A stretch of 5,087 bases of DNA from Planctomycetaceae bacterium (GTDB lineage Bacteria; Planctomycetota; Planctomycetia; Pirellulales; Thermoguttaceae), in assembly GCA_031259095.1 (NCBI GenBank), contig JAIRLW010000145.1, positions 1 through 5,087 of the forward strand, read 5' to 3'. The notes under the pieces were generated by a model that was not told where the DNA came from, made no database searches, and saw nothing but the letters and a program-made list of their open reading frames with translations. Positions 1 to 5,087 of this stretch are shown piece after piece. Position 1 is the stretch's first letter. The number at the start of each line of letters is the position of its first letter. Made by a program: the position numbers and the translations under genes.

Positions 1-30
1 TCAGGGCGAAACTGTTGTGGGGACTTTGAA

Positions 31-49
31 CCCTACCCGTTGGGTAGGG
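31..49. repeat. Perfect 8-bp inverted repeat (hairpin)
   Basis: CCCTACCC at 31-38 and GGGTAGGG at 42-49 are exact reverse complements separated by GTT. This gives a stable hairpin on either strand. No T-run follows on either side, so it does not look like an intrinsic terminator. It lies about 90 bases beyond the stop of the minus-strand gene ending at 138 and could still stabilise the 3' end of that transcript. Confidence 0.8.
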
Positions 50-61
50 CTGGCTTAGATT

Positions 62-74
62 GCCCTTTCAGGGC
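62..74. repeat. Small inverted repeat GCCCT-ttc-AGGGC
   Basis: GCCCT (62-66) and AGGGC (70-74) are exact reverse complements around a TTC loop. The right arm overlaps the second copy of the TCAGGGCG direct repeat. The first copy at 1-8 has lost its left arm to the window edge, so the same small hairpin probably bounds the unit on both sides. Confidence 0.65.
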
Positions 75-137
75 GCAGGAAAAATATCATGAACTTGATC
101 AAAAAACAAAAATTCCACTGATATATTACTTGGATTT

Positions 138-1766
138 TTATTTCAGTGTTTTGGCGACCGTTTTATTTTCGGCGGTTTTTTCGAGATTCTTTTCTTGTTC
201 TTCCGGCGGGTCGTCGCCGAAAACACGTTGATAGTAAATCGATAAAGCGTGCAGCGAAAGAGCAAGCCCTTCCAATTGACGATCCGTCATCGTTCCGGCA
301 GAAAGATTGGTCGGAACACGGTTGACCAACGACATTAAACTTGTTACCGAACGCGCAACACGCGGATCATTCAACTCCTTGTCCGACAACGAAAGCAACA
401 GCCACCGAAGAATGTGTCCACTCGAATACAACGTCTCATAAACATCAGGATTCGTCCCCTTGAATAAAAAGAATTTCGGATGCCAAAGATATTGATCGTT
501 TTGAACCGACAACACAAATTCATGATAAGTTCCAAGTTGCTGTTTGGCTAACGCCATCGGTCCCCGAATCGCTTTTCCTTCTTCTTCGTAAAGTTTAACC
601 GCCGCCGTCAAACCCAGAAGCCAATCGGTTACATCGCTGGAACCTTGATCAAGCGAACGGTTCAGTTCTTCTGTCACCATCCGCTCAATATTCCACGTCT
701 CCCCCATTTCATTTTTCCACTGGTCTCCTGTTTCTCCGTAAAAGGAAAGCCCCACCAACGCCATCGACATATTAGAACCTCTGGAAACTGCCGCTTTTTC
801 GGACGCGATTAAATGTCCAATCGAATAATTTGCGCCGTTCACCTTCAACTCGTAATTCGGCATAATATTTGACATTGCCAAAAGTGCAAGAAACGACGCC
901 GGACGACGTTGAAATCCTGCTCCAACCCGCGCGTAAACTCGTTTGCCGTCACTCCGCAATAACGTCTTGCCCGAACACGGATAATTCCAACACAAGGTCC
1001 CAATCGAATAAATATAACTGCCTCGCGGAGTTGTTTTGTCCCGCGAATCCACTAACACCGTCGGTTGGTACACTTTGGCGTCGGCGCCGTAAGGCAACGC
1101 CATCAGAAGAACATCGCCCGGCGTATTATTTTGAGTGGTCACCGCACGTTTCATGTTGACCGTCAACGTCGCACGAATCGACTTTTTGAGCACCGCCGCC
1201 TTTTCCGCATCCGTCAACGACGACATCTCCCGAACACTCGGCGTTTCCACTGTAACCGGTTTCGGTTCTTCCGGTTTGTCGTCATGTTTCGGCGAACGAT
1301 TCTTGGAGCGATATTGAACCAACGCATATTTTTCGTTAATGTTTAACAAATCCGCCTCAGTACGGAAGCGCGGAGGTAACGTCAACGGAATATCGTCGGA
1401 GTTCAACGACGCTATCTCCGTCTTCGACAACGCCATCCCGTTGTTTTTGGGCGATGACATCCCGTTATTCGCCAAAGAAGCCTGAACCGATAAATCCGGC
1501 AATTGGATAGGACCGTCCACTGCCAAAATTGCCGAATCCGGTGCGTACACAGTTCCGTTGGCAACCGCATTGCTCCGAAATACCTCATGGATCGGAGTAA
1601 AACCGGAAATTTCGTCCGGTTCAAGCGTTCCGTCCAAGGTGTAATCCGAACCGGATACGATTGCCGGCGAAGCAAACCGCTCTTCGCCTGAAAGTTGCCG
1701 CGATGCGTAAAAACAAAGCAACAACATTACAAAAAGTCCCCAAAGAACCAATGATGTCTTTTTCAT
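138..1766 (-). CDS. Membrane-anchored helical-repeat protein, planctomycete-type, function unknown
   Basis: This encodes 542 residues ending in TAA at 138-140. I chose the ATG at 1764-1766 because AGGAA lies 7 bases upstream and the protein then begins MKKTS followed by a hydrophobic segment (about residues 5-20), a typical signal anchor. The upstream GTG at 1811 and ATG at 1799 lack a ribosome site and would bury that signal. Cys18 follows three leucines, which is a poor lipobox, so a lipoprotein is unlikely. Residues 21-150 are mixed and low in structure, and 153-180 form a Pro/Lys/Glu-rich linker. From about 195 on the protein is structured: a C-x4-C motif (Cys259, Cys264), a Trp-rich stretch near Trp350, and GHILRWL at 450-456 within predicted helices. 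From memory, this matches a planctomycetal family of alpha/alpha-toroid (prenyltransferase/terpene-cyclase-like) proteins often mislabelled 'ADP-ribosylation factor-directed GTPase activating protein'. I see no catalytic motif. The C-terminal 25 residues are charged. It probably sits on the periplasmic side and may be co-transcribed with the gene ending at 1902. Confidence 0.9.
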   Translation of the reverse strand: MKKTSLVLWGLFVMLLLCFYASRQLSGEERFASPAIVSGSDYTLDGTLEPDEISGFTPIHEVFRSNAVANGTVYAPDSAILAVDGPIQLPDLSVQASLANNGMSSPKNNGMALSKTEIASLNSDDIPLTLPPRFRTEADLLNINEKYALVQYRSKNRSPKHDDKPEEPKPVTVETPSVREMSSLTDAEKAAVLKKSIRATLTVNMKRAVTTQNNTPGDVLLMALPYGADAKVYQPTVLVDSRDKTTPRGSYIYSIGTLCWNYPCSGKTLLRSDGKRVYARVGAGFQRRPASFLALLAMSNIMPNYELKVNGANYSIGHLIASEKAAVSRGSNMSMALVGLSFYGETGDQWKNEMGETWNIERMVTEELNRSLDQGSSDVTDWLLGLTAAVKLYEEEGKAIRGPMALAKQQLGTYHEFVLSVQNDQYLWHPKFFLFKGTNPDVYETLYSSGHILRWLLLSLSDKELNDPRVARSVTSLMSLVNRVPTNLSAGTMTDRQLEGLALSLHALSIYYQRVFGDDPPEEQEKNLEKTAENKTVAKTLK

Positions 1767-1901
1767 ATTCGTATTCCTATTGATAAACGCAAAATTCATA
1801 TTAACAAACACAAAAAAGGGTAATTATTCAGTAGGTAGGCGGCGTTTCGCTGAAACATCGCAACGGCTGAGTTTACTTAAGGACATAAACGGAGACAAAG
1901 T
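1767..1901 (-). other. Intergenic spacer between the two minus-strand genes
   Basis: These 135 bases carry the ribosome site of the downstream gene and little else. A 5-base inverted repeat (1844-1848 with 1852-1856) is too weak, and lacks the following T-run needed, to be a terminator. The minus strand is AT-rich just before the downstream gene and includes TAATAT, which could serve as a -10 element, but no matching -35 is evident. The gap allows either co-transcription or a separate promoter. Confidence 0.4.
1774..1778 (-). promoter_or_regulatory. Ribosome binding site fixing the start at 1766
   Basis: On the minus strand AGGAA is followed by 7 bases and then ATG AAA AAG. This is the only good Shine-Dalgarno match near the three candidate starts (1811 GTG, 1799 ATG, 1766 ATG), and it decides in favour of the last. 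Confidence 0.65.
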
Positions 1902-4900
1902 TTATTTAATATTGATGATACCGGCGCCGGTTTTGGCGGTATTTTCAAAATGTGGGACGGAACTGAGCCGTTGCTGTTGTTCGGCGGAAATTGGTTGAGG
2001 ACGGCGTTGGCGCGGGACATATCGGCGTCCTTTTGCGGCGGCTTCTTCGGTTGCTTTTTTGAACGCTTCATCAAATTCGGCAATCTCTTGATTACGTTTT
2101 TCGATTAAGACTTTCAACGCTTTTTGCGCTTCCGTTGCTTCATAGTCGGTGGGACGATCAATCAAAAATCCGCCCGACGAACCGCGTTGAACGTAGGAAT
2201 TGTTCGCCGCTCCGCAACCATATTTGTCATTCCCGCCGTAATTGATCAGAAAACTGAAATTCCCGCCGCAATTCGAAGGTAAATGATATTTAATAGTGCT
2301 GCTGGAATACGCCTGATTCCGTCCCATAAACTGATCATCACCGCCGTAATTGAACAAAATCCCAATACTTCCTTCCGCTCCAACTCCCTGTGTCATACCG
2401 CCGGTTGCCGTAAATTTATCATTGCCGTTGAAATCGCAAAGATAACCAATTGATAAGTCCCACGCCATTCCGGTTCCCATAATTCTTCCGCCGTAAAGAT
2501 CATCACCGTTGTCGTCAAAACAATAACCCAGCGAATAATGACAACCAAATCCGTTGGCAAAACGTGTCCATCGTTCTTGGTTGCGCGGTCCGCCGGAGTA
2601 CGCCATTAACGTGCTGCCGTGACGGATGTCGTTGCCATCGAAGTCGCGGACAAATCCAACTCCAAGCCAATAACCGCCGCCTTGACCGAAATAATCGACT
2701 TCATAATTATCATCTCCTCCGCCTTCGAGTAATGCGCCGATTCCGCCGTTGGCAACTTGCCGGATTCCCGCACCCACGCCTTGCCCCCAACCGTCATAGC
2801 CCGGATGTTCGGGATACGAATCAAGATAAAGCCCGCCGCAATAATAATGGTCATTGCCTTCGGTATCTTCGAGAATACCCAAACCGCCGGGCGCGCCAAA
2901 CGCTTGTGCCCACATCGCGGCACGATATTTATCATTTCCCTTGCGGTCAATCAACATTCCCAACCCTTCGAGAGCATGACCTTGTGCGCGTCGCAACGCT
3001 TTATAACTGTCGTGTCCGGCAAAGTCAAACAACATTCCAATTCCTCCAAGCGTGGAACCTTGAGCGAGATCGGCGGCAGAGTAAGTATCATTGCCTTCCG
3101 CGTCAATCAAAATCGACACGCCTAAAATCGAACCGCCCTGAATACCGTGTTTGGAACCGGAATAAATATCGTTGCCGTGTAAATCCAGAATCGCCAATAC
3201 CGGACGGTTCAGATCGCAAGTTCCGTCACGGTAGGAATCGTTGCCGCCCAAATCAATAATGCAAACAACATCGTGCATGTCCGGCGAATCCAAATCATAA
3301 ATATTGTTCTCCCGACCACCAATAATAATATCGCCGGCGGAAGTGGAAAGACGTTGGACTTTTTGACCGTTGATCATAATGGACGGAAAAGCGTCTTCCG
3401 GTAATTTGTCCAATAAATCAAGCAACGCTCGATTCGTCAACGGAATTAACGATTCTCCCGCATCATACATTCCGGCTTTGTCCATCTTCTCCATCAAATT
3501 ACAAAGTCGTCGTCCATAAGTCCGGTTCGGAATGGTATGACCGTTGACGCAACCGGGTCCGATAAAAGTCGGAATAAGATTCTTGGCTAATTCCGTCTGC
3601 TCCGTTGCCGTCAATGTCGAAAGTGCGCGGGCGTGCGCCATCTGCGCCTCCAACAAACAACGTTTTACCTCGTTAATCGCTTCAAACGGCGTGGTGCAGG
3701 AAAGAAATCGGACGTCAACATCATTCCGCTCTGGAACGTCCATCTTCTTCCGAATATCCGGCATGATTTCCGCAAGATGACGATGACTATTGCTCAACGC
3801 ATGATGCAATTTCCGCGAATATTCCTCCACCGCAAAAATCGATTGAATCGGTTCGTTATAAAGTTGCTGGTACCACGACAAACGGCAACGTCCATCGAGT
3901 TCGCTTCCGGTATTGAGTCCGGCAGTGCTGCGAAGAGTGCTGCGGGCATAGCCTTTCCACATCTCATAACGATTCGTGATATTCCGCGATTTCAAACCGT
4001 TCATAATTTCATCATACATCAATTTAATTTTGTCCCGACTATGTGGATCGCCAACACTATCGGCATTAACTAATTTCAACACCGTTTCATCCTCATCGTT
4101 GTCAAAATCCGGAACGACGGGTTCGGTTGCAGCCGGTTCTTTAATAGTTTCCGACGAAAGTTGGCTAAGCGTTTCCGATAATGTATTCTTTTCGCCGGAT
4201 TCGACCGTTTTGGAATTAGCCGAATCGTTGCCTTTTTCCGGTTTGCCGTCTGATTTTTTCGCGGTATCCGATTCGGTTTTTTTCTCTTCGCTTTCCTTGA
4301 CACTTTCTTGCGCCAAAGCATTGAGAATCGCGTCCATATCGATGTTCAGATTTTTCTCCGCTTTTTCCGCATTATCCTGTACCGATTTATTATTATCCTG
4401 TACTGCTTCATTTCCGTTTTTCCTGCCAATCGGCAACGGCGTTTTTTTATCGGATTCGTCAGGATTTTCAGACTCATTGGCTGTTTCGGAATTCTTACTT
4501 TTACTTTTACTTTGACTCGCCGTATCAACCGGAACATCGTTACCAGCCGGAACATCCTTTGGGTCTGACGAATTGTCTGCCGAAACATCCTTATCTTTTA
4601 GAATATCTTTTTTCTCGTCAATGTTTCCATTGGCAACAGCGTTCCAATCAATGGGATTGTGTTCGGGTTCTGAATTTTGCTTTTCGGCAGCAATGTCCCA
4701 AGGCGACCGCGACGGCTGAATAACTACAGGATTCACTAACGGCTTCTCCGTGTTCTGACTCGGAATCTCCGAAATATCCTGAACATCCGCTTTAACATCT
4801 TGAGACGAAATATTCAACGGTAAAACATTCAGAGGGGCTTCCGGTTTCTCAAAACCTTTATTATTCAGTTGTTTTGGCTGTTGTGAAACAGTTTCGGGGA

Positions 4901-5087
4901 CAGCGTCCCAAATGGCGGCGTTGGGATCAATGGTCGGAACGCCGGATTTCGTTGCTTCGGCAACAAAAAACGATTTTTCATTTCCGGTATTAACTTTCGG
5001 AATAGCAGGCTCATTCGGTTTCACCGCAACCCAACCATCATTCAAATTAGCAGGTTTCGGCGGCAACGGCTTTGGCTGCGACGGTTT
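1902..5087 (-). CDS. Large GND-repeat protein with disordered N-terminus (5' end beyond window)
   Basis: The frame is open from the right edge of the window to TAA at 1902-1904, at least 1061 codons. A TTG at 5066 could be read as a start, but seven in-frame codons precede it (KPSQPKP) without a stop and continue the same Pro/Lys-rich composition, so the true start lies outside. Numbering from 5066, residues 1-335 are low-complexity (Pro-rich, then Lys/Glu/Asp/Ser/Asn-rich) and probably disordered, with Trp motifs at 12, 53, 123 and 141 and a short amphipathic segment near 240-252. Residues 338-575 look globular and mainly helical; I recognise no family. Residues 607-949 hold twelve G-[GHKN]-[ND]-D-x-[YF]-like repeats, with a degenerate unit on each side (near 585-590 and 970-975). 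Residues 976-1012 form a charged helix that may coil, followed by a basic tail (RRYVPRQRRPQP). About 14 cysteines are scattered through the helical domain and repeats. An envelope or extracellular structural or binding role is plausible from the repeats, but neither signal peptide nor enzymatic motif is visible. It lies upstream of, and on the same strand as, the anchored helical protein. Confidence 0.93.
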   Translation of the reverse strand, partial: KPSQPKPLPPKPANLNDGWVAVKPNEPAIPKVNTGNEKSFFVAEATKSGVPTIDPNAAIWDAVPETVSQQPKQLNNKGFEKPEAPLNVLPLNISSQDVKADVQDISEIPSQNTEKPLVNPVVIQPSRSPWDIAAEKQNSEPEHNPIDWNAVANGNIDEKKDILKDKDVSADNSSDPKDVPAGNDVPVDTASQSKSKSKNSETANESENPDESDKKTPLPIGRKNGNEAVQDNNKSVQDNAEKAEKNLNIDMDAILNALAQESVKESEEKKTESDTAKKSDGKPEKGNDSANSKTVESGEKNTLSETLSQLSSETIKEPAATEPVVPDFDNDEDETVLKLVNADSVGDPHSRDKIKLMYDEIMNGLKSRNITNRYEMWKGYARSTLRSTAGLNTGSELDGRCRLSWYQQLYNEPIQSIFAVEEYSRKLHHALSNSHRHLAEIMPDIRKKMDVPERNDVDVRFLSCTTPFEAINEVKRCLLEAQMAHARALSTLTATEQTELAKNLIPTFIGPGCVNGHTIPNRTYGRRLCNLMEKMDKAGMYDAGESLIPLTNRALLDLLDKLPEDAFPSIMINGQKVQRLSTSAGDIIIGGRENNIYDLDSPDMHDVVCIIDLGGNDSYRDGTCDLNRPVLAILDLHGNDIYSGSKHGIQGGSILGVSILIDAEGNDTYSAADLAQGSTLGGIGMLFDFAGHDSYKALRRAQGHALEGLGMLIDRKGNDKYRAAMWAQAFGAPGGLGILEDTEGNDHYYCGGLYLDSYPEHPGYDGWGQGVGAGIRQVANGGIGALLEGGGDDNYEVDYFGQGGGYWLGVGFVRDFDGNDIRHGSTLMAYSGGPRNQERWTRFANGFGCHYSLGYCFDDNGDDLYGGRIMGTGMAWDLSIGYLCDFNGNDKFTATGGMTQGVGAEGSIGILFNYGGDDQFMGRNQAYSSSTIKYHLPSNCGGNFSFLINYGGNDKYGCGAANNSYVQRGSSGGFLIDRPTDYEATEAQKALKVLIEKRNQEIAEFDEAFKKATEEAAAKGRRYVPRQRRPQPISAEQQQRLSSVPHFENTAKTGAGIINIK
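2220..3314 (-). repeat. Array of GND-x-Y protein repeats encoded in the large gene
   Basis: Twelve clear units are centred on G-N/D-D-x-Y/F. The six-residue cores lie at 3231-3248, 3162-3179, 3081-3098, 3003-3020, 2925-2942, 2844-2861, 2703-2720, 2622-2639, 2493-2510, 2412-2429, 2328-2345 and 2220-2237. A degenerate leading unit (RENNIY) is at 3297-3314. Spacings in residues are 22, 23, 27, 26, 26, 27, 47, 27, 43, 27, 28 and 36. The typical unit is D-x-x-G-N-D-x-Y, then five or six residues, then AQG, then a Gly-rich hydrophobic strand such as GGIGML. The pattern recalls, but does not match, RTX nonapeptides, since the period is about three times longer. A solenoid or beta-roll that may bind calcium is inferred, not shown. 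Confidence 0.85.
4371..4403 (-). repeat. 12-bp direct repeat within the coding sequence
   Basis: ATTATCCTGTAC occurs at 4371-4382 and again at 4392-4403, offset 21 bases. It encodes a duplicated VQDN in the low-complexity region (VQDNNKSVQDN). The offset is a multiple of three, so gain or loss of a copy would keep the frame. This looks like a recent small in-frame duplication. Confidence 0.6.
4644..5033 (-). other. Four spaced Trp motifs (W-x-[AI]-[VA]) in the disordered N-terminal region
   Basis: Within otherwise low-complexity sequence the codons for Trp12 (5031-5033), Trp53 (4908-4910), Trp123 (4698-4700) and Trp141 (4644-4646) each begin a similar short motif: WVAVK, WDAVP, WDIAA and WNAVA. 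Three are preceded within four or five residues by Pro. They are the only tryptophans in the first 340 residues. This pattern suggests a repeated short linear binding motif, or the eroded remnants of a repeat. Confidence 0.45.

Larger units (their letters stand above)
1..75. repeat. Hairpin-rich repeat unit bounded by TCAGGGCG direct repeats
   Basis: The octamer TCAGGGCG occurs at 1-8 and again at 68-75, a period of 67 bases. Between the copies lies a perfect 8-base hairpin (31-49), and the right copy is itself half of a second small hairpin (62-74). This alternation of short GC-rich hairpins outside any gene suggests one unit of a dispersed or tandem non-coding repeat family that runs off the left edge of the window. 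The direct repeat and hairpins are seen directly. Membership in a repeat family is inference, because only one full unit is visible. A 63-codon plus-strand reading frame from base 40 crosses this unit and then overlaps the end of the minus-strand gene; it has no credible coding features. Confidence 0.6.

Noticed and set aside
80..137. AT-rich stretch after the stop at 138, considered as an intrinsic terminator
   Set aside because: T-runs are present on the minus strand, but the nearest inverted repeat (ATCA/TGAT) is only four pairs, so no convincing stem-loop precedes them.
1844..1856. Inverted repeat GTTTC-gct-GAAAC between the two genes, considered as a terminator
   Set aside because: The stem has only five pairs, is AT-rich, and no T-run directly follows it on the minus strand.
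2220..3248. Classification of the repeat array as an RTX toxin
   Set aside because: The GGxGxDxUx nonapeptide rhythm is absent. The period is 26-28 residues, and no type I secretion or toxin genes are visible.
2564..3259. 231-codon plus-strand reading frame opposite the repeat array
   Set aside because: It is a mirror of the repetitive minus-strand codons. It is Arg/Asn-rich with no domain or initiation signal, and the minus-strand frame has clear repeats.
3976..4515. 179-codon Ser/Phe-rich plus-strand reading frame
   Set aside because: It lies opposite the Lys/Glu/Ser-rich low-complexity region of the large gene, and its composition is explained as the complement of that sequence.
5064..5066. 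TTG at 5066 as the true start of the large gene
   Set aside because: The frame stays open to the window edge with the same Pro/Lys-rich composition, and no ribosome binding site is visible just upstream in the seven codons available.

Overview
The window holds two complete or near-complete protein genes, both on the minus strand and in the same order, with about 135 bases between them. A short non-coding stretch of structured repeats lies at the left edge. I see no RNA genes, CRISPR array, transposase or phage genes. Roughly 95% of the window is coding. The base composition is moderate, near 47-48% G+C by eye. The organism is most likely a planctomycete, perhaps a Pirellulales-type lineage of lower G+C. 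This rests on recalled family resemblance of the left-hand protein (a membrane-anchored, helical-repeat family common in that phylum) and on the style of both proteins: large, partly disordered, envelope-type and of unknown function. No database was consulted.

Reading in the direction of transcription, right to left, the first gene (1902 to beyond the right edge) encodes a protein of at least 1061 residues. It starts outside the window. Its visible parts are a long disordered N-terminal region (about residues 1-335) with four spaced tryptophan motifs, a mostly helical domain of unknown function (about 338-575), an array of at least twelve 'GND-x-Y' repeats at about 26-28 residues (607-949) with a degenerate unit at each end, and a C-terminal helix with a basic tail. 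The repeats look like a solenoid or beta-roll and carry regularly placed Asp/Asn residues that might bind calcium.

The second gene (138-1766) encodes a 542-residue protein with an N-terminal membrane anchor, a Pro/charged linker, a CxxxxC motif and an all-helical C-terminal half. That half resembles the alpha/alpha-toroid planctomycetal proteins often mis-annotated as 'ADP-ribosylation factor-directed GTPase activating protein'.

The two genes may be co-transcribed and both probably act in the cell envelope, but no enzymatic role can be assigned to either. Left of them, bases 1-75 contain a hairpin-rich unit bounded by an 8-base direct repeat 67 bases apart, which looks like one copy of a dispersed or tandem non-coding repeat family. 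The most interesting items are the GND-repeat protein with its unassigned helical domain, its possible pairing with the anchored helical protein, and the structured repeat at the left edge.
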